Source of the DNA: Phycomyces blakesleeanus NRRL 1555(-)
Taxonomy: Eukaryota; Mucoromycota; Mucoromycetes; Mucorales; Phycomycetaceae
Direction: 5' to 3'
Assembly (NCBI RefSeq): GCF_001638985.1
Contig: NW_017265159.1
Coordinates: 248,001 to 312,000 of the forward strand
Length of the DNA stretch: 64,000 nt
Shown: positions 1-13,359 of the stretch, piece by piece
Position numbering within the stretch: position 1 is the first letter of the stretch
Layout: each line of letters opens with the position of its first letter
Notes under the pieces: model-generated
Database searches by the model: none
Seen by the model: the letters and a program-made list of their open reading frames with translations, nothing else
Told to the model about the DNA's origin: nothing
Translations under genes and position numbers: made by a program

Positions 1-802
1 GTTTCAAAAAAAAACAAAAAGAAATATGTTTCAATTCATTTAGCAACATGCCTATAAAAAATACATAAGATTATCATTACCTGATTAAGATATAGTTCTT
101 TCAGTTTTGGTTTACAGTCCTGGCAAACTGCTGATTTATCTATACAAGCATTTTTTTAAAATAATAATAATAAGTAAATGTTAGAAGAAAAAGAAAGAAA
201 TTATATAAAAAAAAGGTTGTTCATCGTCTAATTTACCATCCTTGGGAAGCACTTTTTTACAGCCCATGCAAGTAGCTGATTTCTGGACAAATTTCATCAT
301 AAAGCCAGTAGTTGGTGTTGCAACATTTACTGCTCTTGTGTGGTCTCCAGTCACTACAAAATGTAATAGTAAGCATCTATATATATTTGTTAAAAAAAAT
401 CACTTTACATAAAGTCTCTGCTTTATCGCCCAAAATAGGCTCAAAGATTCTCATCAACGGTTTTGAAAGCTGGTTTTCTAGATAGTATTTTGTGTCGACC
501 GGAATGTTGTTCTCTAGTACATAAAGAGGATCCTCAGAACGTTCATAGGCCGGTGTCTTTTTGGTTCCTTTAGTCATCACATATGCAACACGATCTCCCA
601 ATCCTGGAGCGGAACCAGGATCACGAATCTTCATTCGTTTTGCCAATTCAGAATGTGCTTGTTTGTTTGCGTAATCTGTTTTACTTAATGCCTTTGTGAT
701 AACAAGTTGTGATAAATCAATTCTGTTTTGCAAAAGATCAGCAATTGTGTGCTTGACAAACCTAAAAAAAAGGTTTAAAAGGTGTTAGATAATTTTACAA
801 CG

Positions 803-833
<31 letters not shown>

Positions 834-1567
834 GATAGAAACATACTCTTGGGCTCCTTGAACATCTCTTTCAATCAACATTTTATCAAGACTTTTTTGA
901 ATAACACTTGACACAAGGCGACAATTGTCACGACGGACAGTCTACAGCCGTGATTAGATTAGCTTACGATCCAATACACCTTTACATCGATATTAATGAT
1001 AATACTAATACCAACCTCGATACCCTTGGCATCCAATTTGTCGTATTTGTCAGGGTTTGTCCAATAAAGACCAGCATATCGTTTTTTACTGATTAACAAG
1101 TATGGGAAATAAACCTTTTCGAAATCAAGATTAATGGGTCTTTCAAACTCCATTGTCACTAGCTTTGCTGCCTTTTGTCCTATAAAAACAAATCATGTAA
1201 GATATATATATAAACTTATGTGTGTTGAACGTCTACGATATTTACCCAAATCCATAGCTTCTTTAAGATTATCGCAACCAAATTTAATCATTACTGAATC
1301 AGTATCACCATAGATGACCCTAGCATCATGTTTATATCCATTTTTCACACAAAATACATCTTCTACAGTCTAAAGAAAAGTAATATTAGTTTTAATACCG
1401 CTTTCATAAGAACAAAAAAAAACAAAAACAATTTTTACCTCTTTTGTTTTATGAATCATATCACGACCATAAGCAGTGACACTGGATGAAATTTGCAGAC
1501 ACGGCAGTTTTCCAACCGTTGCACCTGTAAAACCATATACAGAATTTGCACTGATCTAAAAGCACAC

Positions 1568-1611
<44 letters not shown>

Positions 1612-3334
1612 TATATTGGTTTAGTATTTATAAAATGGTACTTAAAAATGACATTTTACCTTGAGAGCAAGTTGTCGACCATCTAATACAGCACGCTTAA
1701 ACGGATCTGTTTCCTTTTTAAGGTCTGTCTTGGCTCTTTTACGAGCTGCTAAAAGGTCAGTCAAAATTTCGGGAAGCAGGCCCGAACGCCGAGAAGCTTT
1801 TACAAACAAATCTACAAGAAAAAAAAAGAATATAAGTAACATGTCGTAATATACTTGCATTAAAAGAAGAAGAAGAAGAAGTATTTACCATTGTTGGGTG
1901 TAACAATATAATCTACATCCTTTACCAGTCCAAACTTGCGAACGGTTGCTACGGACAAAAGAGTTGTGTAACACAAGTTGTGAGCTTGCATGATAGAGGG
2001 ATACAAAGAGGTGAAATCCAAAGTAGCAATCGGAACGTCGTAATAGCCTTTCTCGGGTTCAATAACAGTAGCACCTTCGTAAGGTTCATCCGAGGCTACA
2101 TAAATCAAAAATCAGACTATTAAGTATTTCGATATCTACAGAAATAACAACAACAACAACAACAATAGTATATAAAGCCTTACTTTCAGTTTTTATGACA
2201 GGAATAACCAAATCTTGTTTAATAGCACGTCTGTACAGCTGCGAAACGACCTTGATTTGCTGGCCACGCGTAAGAATATAGTTGAAAGGTACACCTGTGA
2301 CTCTAGCCATTTCAGTGTAATTGACCAGAAGCATAAGTTTGTCCATAAGACGCAGAGGCAAAAAGGCATCCTTCAAACAGTAAACAGCCAGACGACGTCT
2401 TGTCTCAGGAGTTCCGTTTTGGAGCTCGGTAATGATAGAATGGTGAACATCTTCTTTTTGCTCGCCTAAAAATATTGGATAACTTATTAGTTCAAAACAA
2501 AACAACAACAAAAAAAGAGTAGTACACAGATCTAGCCAATATGAATGTACCCAGAAATTCAGCACACACAGAGTTAAGTGTATAGGACCGCAATTTATAA
2601 TCTCTTTGAATGGCTTGTAGCATATCCAGCTGAAGACGTCCATCAAGGTTGATAGATTTACTTTCACGAGTACCATATGCCTTTGAAGAGAATGTGGTAT
2701 CTCTGGCTTCGGTCTTGGTTCCTTAAGGTTAAAGACAATTGAGTACATGCTCATTTAAAAAAATATTTAATTACTGCTTTACCAGAAATTCTTCCAAAAT
2801 AAGGGAATTTGTTTACTTTCAGCTTCCTTGCTCTATCCAACAAATACGGAAAATCAAAGTTGATAATGTTATAACCGATAATCACATCTGGATCCACCTA
2901 CAGCCGATACAGTTAATCACAGTTTGATGATACAATACGACAATCATCTTTAATTAAAAAGAGCCAGTTTTACCTCGACAAAGAAATCGCGCCATTTCTG
3001 TAACATTTCACCTTCGTCCTCAAAACTCAATACATCTGTACCAACAATGTGTGCGCACTTCTTCAGTGTAAAAACATTTCGGATGAACGGATTGGTTTCG
3101 CCTGTGATTGGTGTGAGATACAGAAAGATCATTTATAGCTGATTAAATGCTGATGTTTTTACCTTGTACTTTAACAACACTTGCAATTTGAATAACAGGG
3201 TCGTGATCTGGCTCAGGAAAAATACCCTTGCGACCAGCACATTCGATATCAAAACTCAAAATCCGAAGTGGAGCTACTCTTGACCATTCTCCTTCGGGTG
3301 CATGACTGATAAACTTGTCATATCTACAACAAAA

Positions 3335-3382
<48 letters not shown>

Positions 3383-4659
3383 TTGCTGTTAGATCTTATT
3401 TCTCTTGTCCGTCTTGGTTTACAGAATATAATAAAAGCTTACGTTGTATCCACTTCATATTGACTATGGGAAGTATGATTGTCGGAGATGCTATATTTTC
3501 CAGCAGGAAGTTCAATCCAATTACAGCCTGTCATCTAAAAAGGTACGTTTAATATTTGCATATATTTAAGAAAAGAAAAGAATTAAACAATATAATGCTT
3601 ACTTCGCAATCAATCATAAATCTTAACAGATATCCCAAGTTGCTTTCGTATGTAGTATCTGCAATACATATGATATCCAAGCCAGACACTTCCACGCCTT
3701 CTTCGATCTTGTTTTTTATTTTGCTGATATCTCTTGGATCCTTCAATGTAACTTTGACAAAGTCTGATTTTACGTCCCCAGAATATCCATAAATGCTTTG
3801 TTTGACCTCGATGCTCACACTATGAAGCATGGCTGGATCAAAAAGAGCAGCCTAGTATGAATAAAACAAATCAATCAATTTACCAAATCAATCAATCGAC
3901 CAAAGTAATTAAATTATTGATGTCTCTCTTTTTCTCTCTTGTTTTATCCAAACAATAGATCAGTATATCTGGAAAGAACTTACTGCAAGAGCCTTCTTGA
4001 GCTCAGGAAGGTGGGATTTCTTCAATCCAGCTGGGGCAGGGAAGTAAAAGTAAGGAAGGAAGTTTCGAATATGGCAAACAACACTGTTTCCTGCCTATCG
4101 ATTGTGAACCAATAGCTTGTCAAAATATTTGTAATAATCAACTATCATATATATATATATGTGTGTGTACACATACATCAGTAATACCATAGAGACGAAC
4201 TACAGGTGACTTTGTCTTGTAATCCATATACTCATCAGCTTCAATCTGTTGGAATACTATAGTAATCACAGAGTTTAAAATTTCAGATCGAACGTCATTT
4301 GACTCTCTCTCACTCTCACACACACACCTAAGCTTTGACTGTTTGGGTTTAATGGAGAAGCTGGAGGACGCCCCCACATCGCCGAAGTGTTTTCAGCTAA
4401 AGCATTATACAAGCATTAGAAAATAAAAAGTAGATTAAAGGTGATTGTTATGAGAAAATAAAAAAAATAAATAAGTACTGCTGAGGCCAAGACTCTTGTC
4501 ACTGTGTAATAGCTCTAATTCTTCTTCAAATGAAGACGGAGTACGCATCTCCTGTCTTGAATTGACACCGGTCTTCTTTCTCTTTGCAGACGATCCCGGG
4601 CCAAAAGGGGATCCAGAGACAGAAATGTCAATATCCATATTGGTATCTTTTGGATTCAT
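1..4659 (-). CDS. POL3: DNA polymerase delta catalytic subunit (3' end beyond window)
   Basis: B-family replicative polymerase with 3'-5' proofreading, the lagging-strand polymerase of the nucleus. Many short exons are read on the minus strand. The start is taken at the ATG at 4657-4659 (MNPKDTNMD), because the open frame upstream has no ATG. Exonuclease motifs seen: SFDIECAG near 3240-3265, a YCLKDA Exo III motif near 2370, and the usual N-terminal region. Polymerase motifs seen: [10 protein letters not shown] (motif A, about 1985-2015), [18 protein letters not shown] (motif B, about 1500-1550) and YGDTDSV (motif C, about 1290-1310). The C-terminal CysA zinc module is split by an intron: CMGC in the exon from 237, then CQDC in the exon at 81-139. 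The donor at 75-80 leads into an intron that leaves the window, so CysB (the Fe-S cluster site) and the stop are not visible. Family assignment is firm; individual exon ends are approximate. Confidence 0.95.
1571..1606. repeat. (CA)n dinucleotide repeat in a POL3 intron
   Basis: About 18 tandem CA units in an intron of the polymerase gene. Confidence 0.9.
3336..3382. repeat. (ATT)n trinucleotide repeat in a POL3 intron
   Basis: About 15 tandem ATT units between the exon with SFDIECAG and the preceding exon. Confidence 0.9.
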
Positions 4660-6978
4660 AATGTAAGATTGACAATCGATCAAGAGAAAGACGTGCCTGA
4701 ACGCGCTTGACCCAAAAAGGAGATTTGTTAAATCCAAAGTTCTTGGCCACAGCTAGAAAAATAAGTTTATAGAAATGGCGAGTCACGGCAATGCAGAGAC
4801 GGAAGTAAAAAAAAAAAAAAGCACTAGGCTTAAGGTAAAGGCTTGGGATAAGCTAATTATATATATCATATCCAACTTTAACAGAAATGATAATGTTTAG
4901 TCTGTTTTATTGGGTAGGAAGCAGTGTGGTCATTTTTGTAAGGCTTCTTTACGGAACTTGTAGTAATATTACCGAGTAAAATAGTTTTAGGAGGGGGATA
5001 CTTGAGCCAAATGATATCTTTATTATCATAATATGTAATTATAAGTATCATATGCTTTGATCAAGAATTAACTGTGGAGTAGGCTAATGGAGAAGCAGGA
5101 GAAGTATCTATGATCACCTTCTATTTAAAAAAAATCAATTGATACTGATATTAATAAACCTATACTGTTATTGCGTATTCATGACTTGGAATATTTTGTG
5201 TAGATAAACCACAGTAAAGACAATGCATTATATAGATTAACTTACCTAATATCTCTTGCATTATTCAACATCACTCGATATTTTAATATACATTTGAACA
5301 AAATTCTTTCCCAGCTCAGTATCTTCCTATATGTGAGTTATAGATTTTGTTAGCATATTTATTGACTTTTTTTTTCTTTTATAGCCCACATTACTAGTGT
5401 AACCAAAACTGCTTACCTCAATTATATGCCAGAATTCACTGTAGAACGAATATACATTTTGCCAGAACATCAAATATATCTACAAACAAGCCGGGATTAG
5501 TTAAAGTAGATGGAAGTCTCTTCGTTCACTGTAACCTTCTTTAGTGAAAAGGAAGTCGTGAAACACAATTCAGTTAAAGTAATTGAAGTGACAATTGACG
5601 TTCTTTCCGAAAACAAGTGTGTGTTAGGTACCACACTCGTCTATAATTTTTTTTTTGAAATAATTTTAAGTTTGAGCAAAAAAGACAATCTGACTGTCCT
5701 TAGATGCCGACGATATTTTGTAGATTTTTTTTAAAAAATAAAATAAAGATGTGGGGATTTATGTGTACATATTGTTTCACTGTAGATGAGGTTTTGATGC
5801 AACCTCAAAGCATAGAATGAGACTTCATACTGGCTGGGCATAGGTGTGCTCTAGTACTGTACAACAAGAATACCTTGATAGTGCCATTGAACTTCTTTAT
5901 TTGATTTTTTTGATCGTATTTAAATATTACTATTATTATTTTCTCAATTGCTCCATTTTCTATCAAGTGTTGCTCTTTACATATGCTCAAAGTGAAATAA
6001 AACTAGGTAAACAAAAACAAAAGAATAGCTTGCTACCATAGCTACGCTCTTGTGTAAAGATACACTTTTAAAAGTTACAACCTCTGTTAATTGTTTACTT
6101 GACATGTAAAGTATATTAACGTATATTGTGTATTGCCCATTGTATGTTTTAGGGTTTATGGTTTTGAATAGAAAAAACACAGAGCACACAGCTGGCGAGT
6201 ACACTAGAAGCCGTACAGAAAATATTGCTGTGCGCCATAAATTTTTGGGCCGTATTAAGTAATATATGCATGACTTTAGTGTCATCCACACGACTTGAGG
6301 AACTTGCGGGTAAATCTTTTTTGTTTATTTATGTTTTAATGGGTAGGTACATCGTCCGATTTTGCAACAAAGCAAGATGACTTTTAGGATTTTTCTACTA
6401 TTTATAACTACTATTCAAGTCAAGGAGAATATTATATATAGTAAAGAAACTTTCATTTATTTATTATCTTATAAGCATCAAATAAACGTATAATGGTTGA
6501 ATTTCTAGCAAGTACTGAGGAATTAATTTTTTGGAAGGTTACCACAGTTTTTTCCCGCAGTTTGGTAACGTACGGCTCTTTATAAGCCTGGGATATTAGG
6601 TTACCCTTCTTGGCTGAGCTTTGGTATGTGTCCATGATATTGAAATAAACGGCAAGGAGCAACACGGATAATAGTTTAAAAAGTTTCTTTTTACAGCCAA
6701 TATTTGACAAACTTTATTTATCTCGGTTATTATTATTTTTCCGATGCTTATTTTATTATCATTAGTACTTGGTTACTTATCTTTATATTTGTTATTTGCT
6801 GCGGTAGATTCTTGCTTATAAGAGCAAGACGTGCAAGGACTGATTAACTCTTTCATGCACAGCCATATATAATGGATATATTAGAATGAAGTATATGTGT
6901 ATATATAAATGTACGACTGTAGATTGTTTTACACGTTCATGTTACTTTTATACTTGCACAAAAATGTAACATAATCAT

Positions 6979-7013
<35 letters not shown>

Positions 7014-7305
7014 CCCTCATTTTCCATAGTGTATATATAAGAATAAAAAATAAGTACTTATATTAGTATCAGAAAGAGCAAGCTTCCTATAGCTGGTAGA
7101 AAACCAGTATTACCCACGCTAGTACCAGCAATATTGATAATTGCATTTCTTTTTTCTGTACCTACAAAGTATTATTGGTTTTATACCTGTTTCATGATTA
7201 TACTATTTGTTATTTACCGCTGTAAAATTAATAAATTTCTAAAAAGAAAATAGTACTTTGAATGGCTGTACACTACACAATTCTTGTTAACAATAATAAA
7301 AGCTT

Positions 7306-7336
<31 letters not shown>

Positions 7337-8208
7337 TACTGTGCTTGTCCTATTACACCTTAATTATAGAAATGAGCTGTTATAATATTTTGAGATGTAC
7401 AAAGCTATAGACCAAAAAAAAAGTAATAGTAAAAAGCAGCGGAATAAATCTAGGGTAAGAGCTAGTCCATTTGGGTAAATAGCTACTCCAAATCCAACTG
7501 TCTAACAATTATATATATAATTATATAAATCTTACGATAGGGATTTCGTTTGCTAGTTAATGTAAATCGTTATACATATTAATAATCAAGAATAATTTTG
7601 GTGGGGTTTTTAGTGTTCATTAGTTACAATGTAAAGATCAAGATGTGTTTTTTTTAAAAAAAAACAGAAGAAAAATGATTATTTTAGAAGAACAGAGATA
7701 ACCAACTGGTAAATAGAGAGTGATTAGGAAAAAGTCCCTTTCCAAAAGATGATATAGTTATTTAATTATATTTGGCCTTTCAATCCCCAACGTATTTTAG
7801 ATTATTCAAATGAATTACAGACTCTTATTCAAGACAAAGCAATCTAATTATTGAATACAAATGAGGCTCCAAAAAGAAACAGTAATTATTTTGCAATAAA
7901 TATATTTTATTGATTGGTATGCATAACAAGCAAAGCTATGAAAAATGCTAATAGAAATGGGAAGAAAAACTAGCCTTTCTTTCATAAAAATAAAGTAGAA
8001 TAAATAAATAAATAAAAGGTCTGATTTGGATGAGGGTACAAAAAGAAAATGGTACATGGTGGATCTAATACGGAGAGAGTATTGCTATCTTCTCGGTTGC
8101 TCATATAAATAAATATATATATATATAGCCATGGGTATTTAGCTTGGGTAACTGATGCAGATAAAGATGAGGATTTGGATGAAAATGGAGATGTATGCAG
8201 TATATAGC
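4660..8208. other. AT-rich intergenic region, no firm gene
   Basis: About 3.5 kb between two minus-strand genes. It is AT-rich with short runs of TA (for example 6983-7010). Several short open segments look faintly coding and some have splice-like borders (5261-5326 with 5417-5479 on minus, 5510-5640 on plus, 6453-6632 on minus, 7085-7165 on minus). None shows a domain I recognise. They may be small orphan genes or gene and transposon remnants. Confidence 0.5.
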
Positions 8209-10459
8209 TTATGTCTGTTTCTTAAGAGGACTGTCTTCTCTTTCCACTAATCTTACATTGTATTTGGCAGGTGCAAATACAACACTTGTTGATGAGGCGT
8301 GCTTCAGATCAGGATATACGGGATAACCATCCGAATCCAATGCTGGCTCAACAGTATAACGGGAGAGAGTATGAATGCAAAGATTGAATTCCTCTACCTC
8401 AGCCTAGTATTTTATCAAGTCAGTGACATCTAAATTTTACATATATATGTAAAAGTTATTACTTACAAAGTAAATACCAGGGCAGATACGTCTATTATTA
8501 ATTATTTTTATGAGAAACAAAGTGTAATATAGATATATTAGTTGTTGCGCCATTTTTATGTAAGTAAGCTTGGAAATATTCGAGCATTACCTTCCCCAGC
8601 CAAAGGAATACATGTCGCGTTCATCAATTGGACCGTTGGCAGAAGCAGACCAAGTCTTTGTGTGTCCCATGAAACGCTCAGGAATAAACTGCTTTGGGTC
8701 ATGGTAGACATCTGGGTTCATGTGCATCGCATACATACTGCATGCAACTACTGTACCCTTTGGGATAAAGTAACCTTGTAGCTCAACTGTTTGCGAATGA
8801 ACGGGGTATTTAGTAATATAGTTCAAGGATATTGAAAGAAAGAAAGAAAATGAAAATCCTTACTATCTTCAGAGGTGAAGTGGGGAATACCAAAAGTTGT
8901 AACACTTCTGAAACGAATATTCTCTCGGAGAACAGCGCACATATAAGGAAATTCGTCTCGGTCAGAGAATGTTGGGAGGCGGTTAAATTTGGCAAAAAAT
9001 CTGTCAATCTCATCACAGATCTTCTTTTGGACTGCTGGATGGTGGGGCAGGACGGCAAAGAGCCATGAAAGTGATATGGCTGTAGTGTCTCCACCGGCAC
9101 TTGTCATGTCACCTAATTATAAGGTTGTTAAAAGGTTAAAGTTTTTTTCTTTTTTACTTTTAACACAGGGAAAATTATCTTGCTAAATAAAAATAAAAAG
9201 AAGGATGCTTACTCATCATGACAATCAGATCATTGTCATCTAACCCATATTCTTCTTTCATCTGATAAGCTTGTTTGACCAGACAATCCTCTTCACTGTT
9301 AAGCGCATCTTTAATGAGCATCTTGTAGAGCTCATCTCGGCGAGCAACCAAAGCTTCCATCTTCTTCTTCTTCTGGAAGAGCGAGTTTGCCCAAGCAAAG
9401 TTGGGAAAGAATGATCCCAGATCACCAGCAGGTCCAGCAAACTTCAATTCGTTTTCCATAATATAGATAATCTCCTTGACAACAGGATCATTGTCCAGGT
9501 GCAGCGGTCTTGCAAAAATTGATTTGATCATAGCACTAAATGTAGCCATCTGTATAAACGGCATGGGGAATACTGATCCGTCTCTGTCGGTTTCTTGTTT
9601 CATCAATTCGACGGTGCAGCTGGCAATGTTTTCAAGAACTCCAAGGTAACGGTCAACATACTTTGGAGACAAGATTGAGAGTGCTTTAAATACATAAGAA
9701 AGAATGTATTAGATAAAGCATATGTATATTAATGCGCGTATCTACCAATACATACCGATTGCTCGGGTGTGTTTCAGTTTCTTTCCAGGCTGGCTGAATG
9801 CAATACCTCTATAATCCAAAAATAAATATATATATATATATATGTATGTATATGTATGTATTTTGTGTTTAATAAATTATCTTACCTTCCACCTTTGCTG
9901 TACATTCCATTAGTGAATTTGTGTCTGCGTCTATCTGAAGCCTTGGTTGCATTGCGGACAAATAGATCGTGAGCAAGGACAGGATCATTAAAAATAACCC
10001 ATTGTTGAGCGCCCATGTTGATATGAACAATTGGTCCTAAGTGCAGATAAAGTTGAGTTTTTTTCTTTCGCAAGCTTTATACATATATAGAGTCCGTTCT
10101 AAAGTATTGATGATATATTTTATTCTTACCATATTGTTCATGCCATTTTTCAATTTGGAAACTAGGTGTGAATCCCATTGAAAGCATGTGTCCTTTATGT
10201 ATGTAAATATACAGAAACAAATGACATGAATAACAGAAACTTGATATATTTGATATTTGATATTTGTCTGTAACGTACCAACGAATGGATATCCACTCGG
10301 GCCAGGAATCTTCTTGAAGTCTTTACGGTTCCAATTGTCTTCTTTGGGTTCTTTTATGGCATAATAAACTAAGGATGCAGTCAAGGATACTGCAGCTGCT
10401 TTTGCTGCCGTCTTGACATAATTGTTCTTTGAGATATAGTCGACCAAAGAGTTTTCCAT
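8209..10459 (-). CDS. Cytochrome P450 monooxygenase
   Basis: Haem-thiolate monooxygenase, probably anchored in the ER membrane. The start is the ATG at 10457-10459 (MENSLVDYISKNNYVK). It is followed by a hydrophobic anchor (about residues 18-35) and the proline-rich hinge KKIPGPSGYPFVG. The exons continue through HMLSMGFTPSFQIEKWHEQYG (about 10132-10194). The I-helix oxygen-binding motif AGGDTT lies in the exon near 9085-9107. The K-helix ExxR is present as ENIR, and PERF follows. The haem loop FGWGRRICPG is formed across the intron between about 8588 and 8490, giving the cysteine ligand. The last exon (about 8209-8406) ends in LKKQT and a TAA at 8209-8211. Length, about 510 residues in at least eight exons, is normal for the family. 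Substrate and CYP family cannot be told from sequence alone. Confidence 0.93.
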
Positions 10460-12848
10460 TTTTTTGTATTTGTTGATAGGTTTAGTAAGAATAGAAGAGT
10501 AGTCAAGAATGAGATATCCTGGATGACCGAGCTTAAATATTCGAAAGAAAGAACAAATTAGTATTGGACTTTGTGATCCACAAAAGGGGACGTGCGGCTG
10601 AATAAATATATATAAATATATATATTATTATTATATTCTTACATTTGATTGTCTTGTATTCCAGAAATTTATGGCTAAATATATTCCGGTGTGGGACAGC
10701 CATTAACCCATATATCGAAACATCTCAAAACCTATTTATCGAATACACTCTATTAAAGATAGATATAGAAGCACAATGTTCTGGGCTCATACAGAAGTAT
10801 ATAAATATACGCATGTATGCACACACATTGCATATGATGTTCCTACTGACCCGAGGGTGGCTTGAATATAATTGCTACTCCTCCAGTGTACCCTTCTTAA
10901 TATAGCTTCCCTGATATTTTTAATATACTCTTGTAAACTTTAACGCACGATTAAACATTCCGAGATAAACCAAATCTGCCTCTTTATTCCTAAAAAGACA
11001 CTCTACACTGACATAAAAAACTTTTAAACCCTTTTTATATACTGTTTAAGGCAGGGATATCTAGCAATTGTGATAATTAAACCAACAGGCTTGATTTTCG
11101 ATTTGCTCTAATTGGAGCTCAATAGTGAAAGACGTCAGGACCAAACCAAAATATGAAGTTAGATTTCTCGATTACCGGCTAATTTACTAGTAACACTTAC
11201 GAAGCTGAATATATATATATTTTGTTCTTGGTTTGTTCGCTAATGTATTTGCTACTACTATTACTATTATTTATATACGCCTTTGTATACGGGTACAAGG
11301 GTTATTATCAGATAAGAAATCTTGGAAATGGGTTTGTATATATAGTCCTCTTTTTCTTTTTCATTATTTTTGTGATCTTGTCTATAGTATAATGTCTTCA
11401 GCCATCTCAAAGCATATATATGTTCTTTGCTGTTCTATCCATATTAATACATAAACCTTTATATTTAGAAATCTTAGTTTGTTTTTACTATACACAAGGT
11501 AAAATAATTGAACTTAACGATACTTGAGTAAACTATGACTGTGAGATATATGTGGTTCCGATCTATCCTTCTTTAAGTAAAATGCTATTTTTGCCACTCC
11601 CTATATTATTGTATCATAAAAATAAGAAACAAACAAACAAATAAATAAATAAATAAATATAAAGTACACACAATACACAATACACAATACAATAATAGAA
11701 ATGGCTTGCTGCTTTTTCTGTAAAATGAAATAATAATAATAATAATAAAAACACTATGTGAATAATGATGATAATTGTTAAAGTATTTATATGAGATCTT
11801 TAACTTACACTGAGAACATATTTATATTATTTTTGTACCCTCGGTATTTGGTGCCTATTTTACTTTGACTCTTTATGGCAAGATTTAAAGTGTCTGTGTA
11901 GTCTTTTACATAATCAATTACTATTTATATTCACATTGATATATTAATACCAGTATTAATATATAAATACACATATATACCCATATGTATATATTCATAT
12001 TCATATTCATGTTCATGTTCATGTTCATATACATGTTTACTCGGGAAGAGCATTTGTATTCTTGGTTGTATAAACGGGAAGCCTCTTCTCAGTAATTACT
12101 GAACTTATACTTTAGTCACTAGTTCTAAAAATAAATTGCCTATAAACCGTGCCATGCCATATCAATTGTCAATTAGGGTTTTACTTCTAGTACTCATTCG
12201 GATCTTTTTTTTTTTTTCAACAGGGTGCACAGGTAGCATTTTAGAATTAAATAAAGAGAGCAAGCCCTTCTCTCTAGATAATTGACCAATTACCTTTCAA
12301 TTTATCATTATGATAATATCTGCTAGTCTATTGACCAGGCTGATATTATGATTTCATCAATATACTGTGTATATAGCTAGTTAAAGTAGTTGTCCGTTAT
12401 TAATATTAATAGTACCAATAGTAATTGGATACATGCGCTAATCAATTACAATGGATCTCTACCGAACACAAAATAGTTCAATATGTAGAGTCCATGGCTT
12501 ATCTTTTTTGCCATCAATTCTTCCATTCTTCTCAGATGTGCATAATGGGTTACAAAGGTCTGCTCATTAAAAGGGCGCAAAATATGAAATAGAAACGTAT
12601 ATTTTTTATTTTATTTTTTGAAAAAGCGCAACACCAAAATAAAATAAAAAATAAATAAAAATAAAATACATACACAGCATAACATATCACACAATTGTGA
12701 AAACAAGAGTTGCGTAGTCTGTAACTACGAATTATTATTATTTTTTTTATTTTTTATTTATTATTTATTATTTTTTTTATATTCTCCTTGATTTTTATTT
12801 TTATTTTTATTTTTTTTCATTTTTTTTTACTCTTGTCATACTCCGTTA
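10460..12848. other. Intergenic region between divergent P450 and DOT1
   Basis: 2.4 kb of AT-rich DNA between divergently transcribed genes, so it should hold both promoters. No convincing ORF. It contains TA runs near 10605 and 11209, short ATTC/TGTTCA repeats near 11995-12030, and an A/T-only inverted repeat near 12600-12655. A T-rich tract (12730-12835) lies directly before the DOT1 start. Confidence 0.6.
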
Positions 12849-13313
12849 ATGTCCTCGGTCATACAATCCCCTCAAAAGCTTCTTTCTCCCCCTCAAGAGA
12901 CTGACGCTGAACCCTTGGCTGTGGAACCTGCCGTGGGGGCCAAAAGACGACTGTCCAAGTCCGGCGACAGTAAAGACAAAAGACCACGCGAGTCAGTACG
13001 ACAGTCAATGATACATTCCGAACGCATCGTTCGCTTAAGAAAAGACAGATACAGACCATGTAGGTCCCCAAACACTCAATCAATAACCTCTTTAATTATT
13101 GCATTGCTGCATTAGCAAATTTTATAGTTAATAATTTATCTCATTTTAACTCTTATAAATATATATATTGTTTTCAAAGATTTCTTGACAGTTCATGAAG
13201 GAGATTCTAATTCTCCTCGAAATGGACCTGAAGAATCACTCCGAGTGAGCTTAGAGTACCCGTCTAATGAAACCGAAAGGTAGATATTGGGAATTTTCAT
13301 TAGTGGGGTGCAA

Positions 13314-13359
<46 letters not shown>

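Noticed and set aside
4660..4737. Upstream extension of the POL3 frame (DLTNLLFGSSAFRHVFLL)
   Set aside because: It begins with TTG and has no ATG; the ATG at 4657-4659 is the first plausible start.
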